Positions 53,352-62,047 of a stretch of DNA of 64,000 nt are shown piece after piece (within the stretch, counting starts at the first letter, position 1; every line of letters begins with the position of its first letter). The position numbers were made by a program, and so were the translations under genes. This stretch comes from Paenibacillus ihbetae (lineage in GTDB: Bacteria; Bacillota; Bacilli; Paenibacillales; Paenibacillaceae): the NCBI RefSeq assembly GCF_002741055.1, contig NZ_CP016809.1:5248501-5312500 (forward strand). The letters are read 5' to 3'. Under the pieces are notes generated by a model. The model was not told where the DNA came from, did no database searches, and saw nothing but the letters and a program-made list of their open reading frames with translations.

Positions 53352-54871
53352 GCCGAACCCGGCTGCGCTTTGGCTTGAAGTGGAAGGCGGCGCTCCTGCT
53401 CGCCCTGCTCCTCATCTCGATTCTCGTCGTGCTGAGCTCGTTGGTGCTCGCAGGCATAAGGGAGGACCAGCGCGTCCGTCTAGAGCATACGTTCGCTCAG
53501 GAAACGGAGGCAGCCAATGTGCGGACACATCAGGACTACCTAGTGAATGCCAACCGGTCGCCGGACGACTATATGGAGCTGTCGGGCCAACAGCTTGCGG
53601 TGGATCTTGGCGCCAGAAGCGGGATGGCTGTTACGCTGTATAAGCTTGACGGTACGCTTGCCGGCACGTCGCTGCCGTTTCAGCCGAAGGCGGATGTTCA
53701 GGATGCCCTAGCCTATACGGCAAAAGGTAGGTCGGCTTACATAACCGAAGGCGATCAGCTATTATACTTGGCCCCGCTCTATCTGATGGACGAGCAGATC
53801 GGTACGATTCAGTTTCACGCCTCCCTTGCGGAGCAGCATGCATTCTATCATCGGATTCGGAGCTTGTTTGTCGTCACCGGAGCGGCGGTGTTGGCAGCCG
53901 GATTCCTCATCGGCTTTCTGTACGTATGGCGTCAGGCACATATTATCGGCAAGCTGAATACAGCCGCGCAGATGATCGGTGGAGGAGAGTACCTGAGCGA
54001 ACCGACGGTAAGACGGAGGGATGAGCTTGGGGAGCTGGCCCAAGGCATCTATGAGATGAGCGGCAGAATCTCTTCCTCGGTCCGTCAGCTGACGGAGGAG
54101 AAGCAGAAGCTGATTGAGGCGGTTGCAAGGCTGCAGGAGCTGGAACAGCAGCAGAAGCAGTTCATCGGGAACATCAGTCATGAACTGAAGACCCCGCTCA
54201 CCTCCATTATCGCATACGCGGATCTGCTTGAAATGTACCGGGACGATCCGGATTTATTAGAGGATGCGAGGGAGCGGATTCGCGAGGAGGCGGGCCGGCT
54301 GTACAGCCTGGTGGAGAAGTCGCTCCAGCTGTCGTCTCTGGATATTTATGATTTTCAAACGAAGGCCGAAATCGTTCAGATCGTGCCCATCCTGCAGGAA
54401 ACGGCTGCTCGACTTCAAGCCAAGGCGGAGCAACTCAGCGTAACCATCCATACCTCGCTGACGGAAGGAACGGTATGGGCAGATCCGGACAATTTGATGC
54501 ATATCGTGCTGAATCTGGTGGATAACGGCGTGAAATACAACAGGCCAGGTGGAACCGTAACGATTGCTAATCATCGTGCCGTGGACCCGCAAGGAGCGGA
54601 GCGAATGGTCATTACGATCGTAGATACGGGAATCGGCATACCGGAGGAAGCCAGAGACAGGATATTCGATCCCTTCTTCACGGTAAGCTGCGACCGGTCC
54701 AGAGCCCGCGGCGGGACGGGACTAGGATTGTCGCTTGTACGCAGCTTAGCCGAGAAAGAGCACGGCACCGTTCAGCTGATCCGCACAGGACCCGAAGGAT
54801 CCATCTTTGCCGTTACCCTTCCGGTTCGATGGCCTGAAGAAGCAGTACCGGATTATTCACACGAGAGATAG
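53348..54871 (+). CDS. Sensor histidine kinase
   Basis: 507 residues. TM1 lies at about 14-36 and TM2 near 177-197 (VVTGAAVLAAGFLIGFLYVW), with a roughly 140-residue extracellular sensor between. A HAMP domain follows. The H box is QFIGNISHELKTPLTSIIAYADL, then the N box IVLNLVDNGVKYN, the G1 box IVDTGIGIPEEA and the G2 box GGTGLGLSLV. It is translationally coupled to the response regulator. The signal is unknown. It is related to the envelope-stress type of Bacillota kinases only in general layout. Confidence 0.92.
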   Translation: MSRTRLRFGLKWKAALLLALLLISILVVLSSLVLAGIREDQRVRLEHTFAQETEAANVRTHQDYLVNANRSPDDYMELSGQQLAVDLGARSGMAVTLYKLDGTLAGTSLPFQPKADVQDALAYTAKGRSAYITEGDQLLYLAPLYLMDEQIGTIQFHASLAEQHAFYHRIRSLFVVTGAAVLAAGFLIGFLYVWRQAHIIGKLNTAAQMIGGGEYLSEPTVRRRDELGELAQGIYEMSGRISSSVRQLTEEKQKLIEAVARLQELEQQQKQFIGNISHELKTPLTSIIAYADLLEMYRDDPDLLEDARERIREEAGRLYSLVEKSLQLSSLDIYDFQTKAEIVQIVPILQETAARLQAKAEQLSVTIHTSLTEGTVWADPDNLMHIVLNLVDNGVKYNRPGGTVTIANHRAVDPQGAERMVITIVDTGIGIPEEARDRIFDPFFTVSCDRSRARGGTGLGLSLVRSLAEKEHGTVQLIRTGPEGSIFAVTLPVRWPEEAVPDYSHER

Positions 54872-54901
54872 CTCAGACTTGTATTAAAGTCTGGGCTTTT
54901 T
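54870..54901 (+). terminator. Terminator after the two-component genes
   Basis: An 11-bp stem (AGCTCAGACTT with AAGTCTGGGCT, one wobble) with a GTATTA-type loop runs into TTTTT. It overlaps the kinase stop codon. Confidence 0.8.
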
Positions 54902-54941
54902 AATCTTTACTGGATCAACGTCGCTCGATTATCCGTGATGT

Positions 54942-54994
54942 TTACAAGTTCGTTACAAGCCGGATATGTTTTCGAGATATCCGTTCTTTATACT
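54942..54994 (+). promoter_or_regulatory. Response-regulator box and activated promoter
   Basis: TTACAAG occurs at 54942-54948 and again at 54953-54959, a direct repeat with an 11-base period. This is the usual pattern for OmpR-type dimers. It is followed by TATACT (54989-54994), which has no recognisable -35 at 17 bases. A box just upstream of a -35-less -10 points to activation. Confidence 0.55.
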
Positions 54995-55001
54995 TTAGCT
55001 C

Positions 55002-55056
55002 AGGGAGGGAAACCTACGGCGCCTGACGGGTTACGAAGACAGCGCCGAGGCTCCTT
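55002..55056 (+). ncRNA. Structured 5' leader of unknown class
   Basis: Nested helices: AGGGAG (55002-55007) with CTCCTT (55051-55056), CCT (55013-55015) with AGG (55048-55050), and CGGCGC (55017-55022) with GCGCCG (55042-55047). A GGAAA-type bulge lies on the 5' side and a 19-base terminal loop contains GACGGG and ACGAAGAC. It starts about eight bases after the -10 of the promoter and ends 28 bases before ATG 55084. I cannot assign it to a riboswitch family. Confidence 0.45.
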
Positions 55057-55083
55057 GGGAAAGGGCATAGGAGGAACCTGTGT

Positions 55084-56289
55084 ATGAAGCATAGTGTTAG
55101 ATCCATTGGTTTGAGGCTGATCGCGGCAGTTGTTGGGATGTCATTGATCTCTGCTTGCCAATCGCAGGATCGGCTGACCGTTGTCGAACCGGACGGCGGT
55201 CAAGCTCCGGAACAGAGTGCAGCGGATCCGGGAGGCAAGCAAGGGGAGCGCAGGCTAACGGTTGTGGAGGGAGCACCTGGTCCGAATGAACAGCAGCTAG
55301 TCGTGGATGGCACGCACCGGATATCGGCATCCCATATCGAGGCATGGCTGTCGGAGGAGGAGCTTCGGATCACCATGACGGAAATGGTGAAGGAAGCTAC
55401 CGAAACGGAGGAGCCGGAATATGCGTACACCCCGGCAATCGTGAATTTGAATAACGGTGTACGTCGCGAGCTTTCGAAGCAGGAGAAGACGCCGCCCGCA
55501 GCACAGCTTGTCAAAGAGCAGGTGTCGCCGGATGGAAAATACAGCTTCGTCCAGAAGTGGAGGGATAAGTACACGGCTGACAACTTCATCAAGAACCTGC
55601 AGACGGGGGAGCTTATACCGGTCAAGGGCGATAATTACATGGAGATCGGAGGCTGGCTGGATTCGGATACGTATGTGCTGGCTGCCGGTTCAATGCAAGG
55701 GAAAGGGGATATCCGGCTCATTGCAACAGACGGCTCCTATTCGAACATGGATATTGAGGATGAGCATGTCGAATCCTACCTTTCATTCGGTGCGAGCAAG
55801 GGACGGATCTATTATACGGATATGAACCATGTTCTTAAAGTTATTGAACCTGGCCAGACGGAGCCGGTGCATCTGATCGATCATGTGTGGAGCTTCGACA
55901 TTTCCCCGAATGGCGAATATATCGCGGTAACGACGACGGCGGAGCCCGGCGGGAATCAGGGAAGTGAGCTGCTCATATATGACGCATCCGGCAATTTGCA
56001 GGGCTCCTTGATTGGCAAAGGGAACTTGGTATCCTATGTATCCTGGTCAACGGATTCCGCGAAACTCGCCTTCGACGTATATTCCGAGAATGAAAGCGGG
56101 ATGAATGGCGTATACGTGTTCGACACGGCTTCCGGGAAAGTGACTTGGTTGGCTCCGTATTATTCTTCGGTTCATCCGGCAGCACATCCCGTATACCCGC
56201 TCAGCTGGAGCCCCTCCGGAAAGAAACTTGGAATCACGACGGAGGACAAGGAGAGCTTGCTGGTGACGCAGATTGTTGAATTTAGATGA
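55084..56289 (+). CDS. Lipoprotein with beta-propeller-like C-terminal part
   Basis: 401 residues. The signal ends in a lipobox (MSLISAC), so the protein is membrane-anchored outside. A repetitive LTVVEPDGG/LTVVEGAPG stretch precedes the main domain. WD40/TolB-like strands follow (VSPDGKYSFVQKW, FDISPNGEYIAVTT, YVSWSTDSAKLAFDVY, YPLSWSPSGKKLGITT). It is preceded by a response-regulator box and a structured leader, so it is probably an output or accessory protein of the two-component system at 52656-54871 (inference). Function unknown. Confidence 0.8.
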   Translation: MKHSVRSIGLRLIAAVVGMSLISACQSQDRLTVVEPDGGQAPEQSAADPGGKQGERRLTVVEGAPGPNEQQLVVDGTHRISASHIEAWLSEEELRITMTEMVKEATETEEPEYAYTPAIVNLNNGVRRELSKQEKTPPAAQLVKEQVSPDGKYSFVQKWRDKYTADNFIKNLQTGELIPVKGDNYMEIGGWLDSDTYVLAAGSMQGKGDIRLIATDGSYSNMDIEDEHVESYLSFGASKGRIYYTDMNHVLKVIEPGQTEPVHLIDHVWSFDISPNGEYIAVTTTAEPGGNQGSELLIYDASGNLQGSLIGKGNLVSYVSWSTDSAKLAFDVYSENESGMNGVYVFDTASGKVTWLAPYYSSVHPAAHPVYPLSWSPSGKKLGITTEDKESLLVTQIVEFR

Positions 56290-56347
56290 AAGCTTCTATT
56301 TTAAATATGTAAAAATATGGTTGCCATATCAGAAAGGGATGAATGAG

Positions 56348-57038
56348 ATGATGAAGCTAAAGAAATCGATATTAACGATGGCTGTACTGGGCATGACGTT
56401 GAGCGGAGCTGCAGGCGTATATGCGGGAGCTAATCTGCAGAAAATTACCGCTTACTTGAACCACAGCATCGGCATTCAAGTGGATGGCAAGGTTTATGAT
56501 TCGAGTAAAACGATGACCCCGATTACGTACAATAATACAACCTATCTGCCAGTGCGGGCGATCGCTGAAGTGTTGGACGTACCGGTTCGGTATGACGCTG
56601 CAAACCGGCAAGTGGTCATCGGTACCGGGACGGACCAAGGACAGTCCAACGAGCTTGTACCTCTCAAATACAGTGAAGCGCAGCTGCGGGAAATCCGGAA
56701 AGCGTTCGCGAAATTTTGAGGGTTTTGAAGCAGCGTATGCTCCCGACCGAATGGTAAAAGGTGACGTTTATCGTAAAACGGGGGCATCAGAGGATGGAGT
56801 TAACATCATGTTCGAGCATATGACGGTCAATATCTCGCCAAGAGATTATTCGTACGGTTATAACAGCAAGCCGGTCACATTATCCAACGGTACGAAGGCT
56901 AAATGGTACACCCCGGACGATACCGCCATGCTCGGTTTTCAATTGGATGACCGGTTCGTCACGCTCAGCTCTCCGGATCACTCCCTAAGTCCATCGCAGC
57001 TGGAACAGATCGCGGTCCATGTCACCAAAATGAAATAA
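56348..57038 (+). pseudogene. Exported stalk-domain protein with a frameshift
   Basis: ATG 56348 follows AAAGGG and encodes a signal peptide (ILTMAVLGMTLSGAAGVYA). A copper-amine-oxidase-like stalk domain follows (KTMTPITYNNTTYLPVRAIA and YDAANRQVVIGTG). The frame stops at 56719 in AAATTTTGAGG, after the F codon. With one T removed it continues as EGFEAAYAPDRMVKGDVYRK to the stop at 57038. The lesion lies in a run of four T residues. Intact length about 229 residues. Confidence 0.8.
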
Positions 57039-57066
57039 GGTGTCTCCTGTTCAATGGAGAAATTGT

Positions 57067-57107
57067 GCCTGCAAGCCACCGAAACGGTGAGGCTTGCAGG
57101 CTATTTT
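57067..57107 (+). terminator. Terminator after the stalk-domain gene
   Basis: GCCTGCAAGCC (57067-57077) pairs with GGCTTGCAGGC (57091-57101), followed by TATTTTT. Confidence 0.85.
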
Positions 57108-57249
57108 TGCTGCAATATTTCCTGGGCAATCTGAATCAAATTAGGGACGGAAGTATGATAGAATGTAAGGTAAAGAAAAACTAGGAATTACCTTTTTTGG
57201 TATTTTTGAATTTTAATAGATATTATTTGATGGAAAGGATGTTCATGCG

Positions 57250-57395
57250 ATGATGACTTTAATTGTTATTTTATTGTTCGTAGGATTGGCAGGCATCATA
57301 AGCAACCAATATTCCGGGCGCGCCGAATGGAGCGGATGCAGCGTTCGCTGGACCAGCTGAATCAACAACTGCAGGATTTGAACCGAAAAGAATAA
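57250..57395 (+). pseudogene. Small single-span membrane protein with a frameshift
   Basis: ATG 57250 (AAAGGA 11 bases upstream) encodes MTLIVILLFVGLAGIISNQY after a second Met, a membrane segment. Then one base is missing near 57319-57322, in GGGCGCGCC. The continuation RRMERMQRSLDQLNQQLQDL, ending NRKE at 57393-57395, is a coiled-coil tail. The layout (membrane anchor plus short coiled coil, about 48 residues) is known among Bacillales small proteins of unknown function. Confidence 0.6.
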
Positions 57396-57557
57396 CTCTG
57401 ATATTTCAATAAACAAGTGTCGGTTAGTGCCTCCGAAATAGCCGTCTATCAACATGACTTTCCTTGGGTGGAATGAACACCTTATTGAGGTGCGGGAGCT
57501 GTTCACGGCTTCCTTGACATCGTCACCGAATATCTAATGCATTGCTGCGTTAAGCAG

Positions 57558-57588
57558 CGGAAGGAGCAGCATCATGCCGCTCCTTCCG
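57558..57588. other. Hairpin between convergent units
   Basis: CGGAAGGAGC pairs perfectly with GCTCCTTCCG around an 11-base loop, immediately after the stop of the minus-strand gene at 57592. No T run is visible on either strand. The preceding 160 bases hold no convincing gene. Confidence 0.5.
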
Positions 57589-57591
57589 TGA

Positions 57592-57855
57592 TTATCCTTC
57601 ACGCTGCAGCAGCAGGTACCCGCTAATCGGGGAGGTCTGCTTGCGGAAGACGATTTTAAATCCTACATCGTTATCCAGTAAGCAGGCCAGCGCCGTACGA
57701 AGCAGGGCATTCGGTCTCAAATCGCTGCGGCAAGGGGCAGCGCTGCCGATCACGCGGGCTGCGACGATTCGACGGGCGGAACCGGGAACCAGAGGATTTC
57801 TTGACCAGCTGATCAGCACCAGGTCTGGCTGAGGTACGGCATTGACTTGACTCAT
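57592..57855 (-). CDS. Small hypothetical protein
   Basis: 87 residues starting MSQVNAVPQPDLVLISWSRN from the ATG at 57855, preceded on the minus strand by GAGGTGA. It is soluble, basic and rich in Arg/Ala, with no signal. No family recognised. A clear ribosome site, the strand placement and the hairpin at its 3' end support it. The overlapping plus-strand frame has no ribosome site and is judged a shadow. Confidence 0.55.
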   Translation of the reverse strand: MSQVNAVPQPDLVLISWSRNPLVPGSARRIVAARVIGSAAPCRSDLRPNALLRTALACLLDNDVGFKIVFRKQTSPISGYLLLQREG

Positions 57856-58205
57856 TGGCTTCACCTCAATATATGAAAATAGGAATTCCATATATTAAAT
57901 GAAAGGTTTATAGATTATGTGCTACGCAAGGGTGGAAAACGGATTGATCATGAACAAGCAACATAACGATATTAGATCTCCAGAAGGGCGGAACGATCCA
58001 AATGATGATGTATCGGTTTGTAGCTGAAAAGATTCCATGGATCATTCATACTATCAGCACACAGGTTAGGTATCTTTTAAAAAGTTTGATACCGGCTGTG
58101 AAGGGTCTGCCTATGCTATGATGTGCTTAAAGGCCGCTTTTCCATGATTGAAATAATTGGACGTGAGCGCGGCCGAAACAGTGGTTGCAGATTGAGGGGG
58201 ATTCC
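57856..58205. other. Intergenic region before the GNAT pair
   Basis: 350 bases. It contains an extended -10 (TGCTATGAT, 58114-58122), which may start the GNAT transcript, and a possible start of transcription for the divergent small gene. Short frames here have no ribosome site. Confidence 0.4.
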
Positions 58206-58652
58206 ATGAGTATCGAGCTTAGGCCGGTGAATGCAAATAACTGGGAAGCGTGTATCCAGCTAAAACCCAAGCCGGAGCAAGCCGGCTATATAGCCTCTAA
58301 TCTTTATTCAATAGCCCAGGTTCAGTTTCTTGAGGGCTTTGAGGCAATGGCCATTTATGCGGAAGAGACGATCGTCGGATTTACGATGTATGGACCGGAT
58401 GAGGATGACGGGAACTACTGGATTTATCGATTGATGATCGATGCGGAATATCAAGGGCGCGGGTATGGCAGGCAAGCCCTCCAGCAGGTTGTCGATTCTA
58501 TTCGCTCGAAACCGGACCGAACGGAGGTTGTCATGATAAGTTATCACCCGGATAACAATCATGCCAGCGCGATGTACGCGCAAGCAGGATTCCAGGAAAT
58601 CGGGATCATGCCGTGGTCGATGGGAGAGGTTGTGGCCAAGCTTGATCTTTAA
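58206..58652 (+). CDS. GNAT family N-acetyltransferase (PaiA/BltD-like)
   Basis: 148 residues. YWIYRLMIDAEYQGRGYGRQ carries the acetyl-CoA loop, and YHPDNNHASAMYAQAGFQEI the C-terminal signature. It resembles spermidine/spermine-type acetyltransferases (BltD group) with the MSIELRPVNANNWEACIQLK start. ATG 58206 follows GAGGGGGA. The gene ends one base before a second, truncated GNAT remnant. Confidence 0.85.
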   Translation: MSIELRPVNANNWEACIQLKPKPEQAGYIASNLYSIAQVQFLEGFEAMAIYAEETIVGFTMYGPDEDDGNYWIYRLMIDAEYQGRGYGRQALQQVVDSIRSKPDRTEVVMISYHPDNNHASAMYAQAGFQEIGIMPWSMGEVVAKLDL

Positions 58653-58885
58653 GTGTTGAGCACCCGTTTTTGCTCATTGAGAATGTCGTCGTTTCGCCAG
58701 CTGCCCAAGGGAAAGGGGTCGGGAAAGGATTAATGCAGGAACTGGAGCGTTTTGCCGAAGAGCATCAGTGCAACTATATGATCCTGGCTTCGAGCAACGA
58801 GCGGGTGGAAGCCCACCATTTCTATGAGGCAATCGGATTTGCCGGAGCCAAACGAGGCTTCGTGAAAACCTTGAACGCGGGTTGA
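58653..58885 (+). pseudogene. C-terminal remnant of a second GNAT gene
   Basis: Directly after the previous stop another frame reads VEHPFLLIENVVVSPAAQGK (acetyl-CoA loop GKGVGKGLMQEL) through ASSNERVEAHHFYEAIGFAG to the stop at 58885. The N-terminal half of the fold is absent and only a TTG at 58670 could start it. It may be a deletion scar that fused two neighbouring acetyltransferase genes. Confidence 0.65.
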
Positions 58886-58931
58886 ACGATGAAATGGATG
58901 GCAGGCACACTTACGGCATGACGAAATATAT

Positions 58932-58974
58932 TCCCCTGCGGCGAGTCGCTTCAATCGCCGCGGGGGATTTTTTT
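58932..58974 (+). terminator. Strong intrinsic terminator
   Basis: A 13-bp stem (TCCCCTGCGGCGA with TCGCCGCGGGGGA) is followed by seven T residues. Confidence 0.9.
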
Positions 58975-59118
58975 ATGTTAGCGAGCCTGCTTTTAGTAAA
59001 CGTATAGCTTTTTATATATAGCTGCTATCCTCAAGCTCCTAGCAGGGATTCATCGTGCAGGGACGTTTTCATTGGAATAGGTCAGACTATACCAACTTCG
59101 AACAGGCCGTATCGGGGA

Positions 59119-60612
59119 TTAAGGTGTCCCCGGAGTAGGAGTCTGATGGGTCGCGCCTTTCTGCATCAGGCTCGAAAGCGGCTCGGGCTTGAGATAGGTT
59201 ACGGATTCGTTGACGCCGACATCGAGGCCTCCGTTATTGTACATAACCCCAATCTGATGAGTGCCTGCCGGGGACGTAATCCCTATTGCGCGGCCGTTCG
59301 TGGCCGTGCCGTTCAGACCTTGATTATTCCCGGGCGTGAAGACGGCCAGCAGCTGCGAAGGATCTAAGGTCTCTTCGGTTACTCCATAGCTTTCTAGAAA
59401 ATCCTGCATCGTCAGCTCATAACAGCAGGGCTGTTTTTTGATCCAGATAACCTTCGTTTCACCCGGGCGCAGGGTCGTGTCCGTGCTGTACTGATCCTTC
59501 GTGATCGTCCAGCGATTGGATTTGGACTTGTCAAATGGTCGGGCTGGATCGTAATAGTAATAGATTTGATATCCTTCCAAATCGATGGTATGGTCCGTCG
59601 GATTTAACACTTCAATATAGTTGTAGTTCCCTTGCACGTTCGAGTTCGCAACCACCTCCGTGATGTATAGGGATGTAATCAAGGGTTCTTTTGGCACCGT
59701 CTCCTCGGTTGTTTTACTTGCCTTTTGGATAATTGCTTCAATCATGACAGGATAGTGGTCGCTTGGATACTGGCCGTTCTCATGCTCGTCGATGATTGCG
59801 CTGTGCAGGACATTCCACCCCTTGCTGTGCAGAATCCAGTCGATGCGGTTCTCGCTGCCTCCGCCGGAGGGATCCTTGTAGTTGTGGAACGTTCCCAAGT
59901 GATCGTTGGTCCGTTTTTTGGCACTGAGATGTCCGTCCGTCAGCCCATTGCCGGTGAAGATCGAATACGTGTCGCTGCCCGGCCGTGTATTGAAGTCCCC
60001 GGTGATCACAACGGGAATGTCCTTGTCAAAGGCATCGAGCTTATTGATAATCAGCTCAGCGCTTCTCTGACGGGAGTTTTCCGATTGGTGGTCGAGATGC
60101 GTGTTCACCATATAAAAGGTTTTGCCGCTGCGCAGGTCCTGGAACCGAACCCATGTGACCATGCGCGGAATTTGGTTGCCCCAGCTTGCCGAGCTGATGA
60201 TCTGAGGCGTATCCGACAGCCAGAAGTGGGACTGCTCCAGGGGCTTCAGCCGTTCCTTGTTATAAAAAATCGCCATATACTCCCCTAAGCTTCCACCCTC
60301 CCGTCCAACGCCGATCCAGTCATAACCGGGAAGGTCAGACTCAAGATCGACGATTTGGCGGTGCAGGCCTTCTTGGGTCCCGATGACGTCCGGCTGCTGG
60401 TTCAAAATCAGTTGCTTCATAACGGGACGCCGCTTCTCCCAAGGCTGGCTGTCATTGGCCGCATAGCGCAGATTAAAGCTCATCATCCGCAAGGGGCCGA
60501 ATGAAGCTTCTGTATCTGCCGCTACAGATGGTTCTCCTGCTGCTGCCACCGATCCGGTCGAAAGTAACATGAGCACGATCATAATGGGGGTTATCCTCCT
60601 TGCCCACTTCAT
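59119..60612 (-). CDS. Secreted endonuclease/exonuclease/phosphatase with lamin-tail domain
   Basis: 497 residues. The signal peptide spans 1-25 (VLMLLSTGSVAAAG). The EEP domain covers about 40-305, with MSFNLRYA, DVIGTQEG, NTHLDHQSENSRQRSAELI, VITGDFNTRPGSD and YPSDHYPVMI; these carry the metal and catalytic residues. A lamin-tail domain follows at about 315-440 (LYITEVVANSNVQGNYNYIE, EVLNPTDHTIDLEGYQIY). It probably acts on nucleic acids or phosphoesters at the cell surface. The end is proline/threonine-rich. It is transcribed toward the terminator at 58932, with no clear minus-strand terminator seen. Confidence 0.85.
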   Translation of the reverse strand: MKWARRITPIMIVLMLLSTGSVAAAGEPSVAADTEASFGPLRMMSFNLRYAANDSQPWEKRRPVMKQLILNQQPDVIGTQEGLHRQIVDLESDLPGYDWIGVGREGGSLGEYMAIFYNKERLKPLEQSHFWLSDTPQIISSASWGNQIPRMVTWVRFQDLRSGKTFYMVNTHLDHQSENSRQRSAELIINKLDAFDKDIPVVITGDFNTRPGSDTYSIFTGNGLTDGHLSAKKRTNDHLGTFHNYKDPSGGGSENRIDWILHSKGWNVLHSAIIDEHENGQYPSDHYPVMIEAIIQKASKTTEETVPKEPLITSLYITEVVANSNVQGNYNYIEVLNPTDHTIDLEGYQIYYYYDPARPFDKSKSNRWTITKDQYSTDTTLRPGETKVIWIKKQPCCYELTMQDFLESYGVTEETLDPSQLLAVFTPGNNQGLNGTATNGRAIGITSPAGTHQIGVMYNNGGLDVGVNESVTYLKPEPLSSLMQKGATHQTPTPGTP

Positions 60613-60855
60613 TCATCCTCTTCCTCCTTTATCATATAGACATTTAATCAAGCAGATGGCGAAAGTACACCCCCTTTCCTTATTTGCCCTTATCATAACC
60701 CATGTTGGCGGGGCGTCGTATTTACATTTTTTTAGGTTTTGACCGCATTTATGGATTGCAAGCTCCTTGGGTCAATGATTCACTTGAAGGATTGGAATAC
60801 GATCATGAAGAATAGGTCCTGTGATAAAAAAATGCATGCTCGGCAGGAGAGGGTT

Positions 60856-61845
60856 ATGGTGGTGGAGCAGGTTCAAGCAGATAGGATGATTCTAGAAGAT
60901 TTACTTGTTTCGATTCAGCGCGACATGGGCCTCGTCGTTCATGAGGTGACTTCGATTCGCCGCGGCTGGTTGAATCTGAAATGGAAATTGGAGACGGATC
61001 AGGGGACGTATCTCCTGAAGCAATATAACCGGGAGCGATTTAAGCTGTATGATGAGGAAGAGCTGTTGATGGCATTCTCGCAGCAAATCCGTTTGCGAAG
61101 TAGAGGGGGGAAATGCCCCGCATTGCTTACGAATGAGGGACGTTATTTCCTGAAGTCGGATCAGGGCGAGCGTTTCATGGTTATGGAATTTTGCGAAGGG
61201 CAGCTGGTTGCTCCCGGGGGAACGAATGCCGATCAAATGCGGGCGTTGGGGAGAGAGATCGGCTTCATGCACCGAATATTGAACGATGGCTCGCTTGGAG
61301 TGAAGGACAAGCCTCAATTCATTCCCCCCAGCCGCACGGAGCGTCTTGGCTATTGGAAGAGAGTTATGGAGGAGGCGGCGGGGAGTAAGTTACCGGAAGT
61401 TCTCGCGGCGCTGGAAGCCCAGCATGCCGCAACCGAGCGGTTTCGGGATGAGATAAACCCCATGCAGACCGGATGGGCTCATCGCGATGTATGGGTCGAT
61501 AATTTGTTGTTTCAACCTGCAGGCGTGGCAGCCATTCTTGATTTTGACCGGCTCAATTACGATTACCCGCAGCTGGATATCGCACGCGCCGTCATTTCTT
61601 GCGCGCTCCATTCCGAGCTGGATGTGTCTTTAGTTTCCGCCTTTATGGAGGGCTACCGTGAAGAAAGGGAAGTGCCTGAAGGCTATCTCATTCAAGGCAT
61701 TCGCTGGCTGTGGTATATGGAGAGCGTGTGGTGGGTTAATGCTAAACTCCATGAGCATCAAGGCCCGCCAGCCCGTTTTGCATGGGAAATGGACTGGCTT
61801 GCGAAGCATTTGGAAGGACTGCCAGAGCTGCTGGAGCCTATATGA
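60856..61845 (+). CDS. CotS-like spore coat kinase / phosphotransferase
   Basis: 330 residues of the aminoglycoside phosphotransferase-like fold. GTYLLKQYNRERF carries the nucleotide-binding Lys. The catalytic loop is TGWAHRDVWVDNLLF (HxDxxxxN) and the metal loop is AAILDFDRLNYDYPQLD. The N-terminal MGLVVHEVTSIRRGWLNLKW resembles CotS/YtaA/YutH-type spore coat proteins rather than true antibiotic kinases. ATG 60856 follows AGGAGAGGG; upstream starts lack a site. Confidence 0.8.
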   Translation: MVVEQVQADRMILEDLLVSIQRDMGLVVHEVTSIRRGWLNLKWKLETDQGTYLLKQYNRERFKLYDEEELLMAFSQQIRLRSRGGKCPALLTNEGRYFLKSDQGERFMVMEFCEGQLVAPGGTNADQMRALGREIGFMHRILNDGSLGVKDKPQFIPPSRTERLGYWKRVMEEAAGSKLPEVLAALEAQHAATERFRDEINPMQTGWAHRDVWVDNLLFQPAGVAAILDFDRLNYDYPQLDIARAVISCALHSELDVSLVSAFMEGYREEREVPEGYLIQGIRWLWYMESVWWVNAKLHEHQGPPARFAWEMDWLAKHLEGLPELLEPI

Positions 61846-61980
61846 AAGCTTGTGATGGAGGGAACCTGTGGGCGGCTGTTTTAATCCTTGCGATTCATAA
61901 TTGTTAAAGGTAAACTGTCGGTAGCCATCCATTATTAAGAACTCAGAATGCGCTTGATGTACAATTATATCTCATCTCAG

Positions 61981-62013
61981 AACCCGCCTCTGACATTTGG
62001 CCAAAGGCGGGTT
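61981..62013 (+). terminator. Terminator before the NUDIX pair
   Basis: AACCCGCCT pairs with AGGCGGGTT, followed by TATTG. It ends the CotS-like gene. Confidence 0.7.
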
Positions 62014-62047
62014 TATTGTTTAGGGGATGAGGCCGCTAGGAGGATCA

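Noticed and set aside
57641..57832. Plus-strand small frame inside 57592-57855
   Set aside because: No ribosome site. The minus-strand frame has GAGGTGA before ATG and a hairpin at its end.
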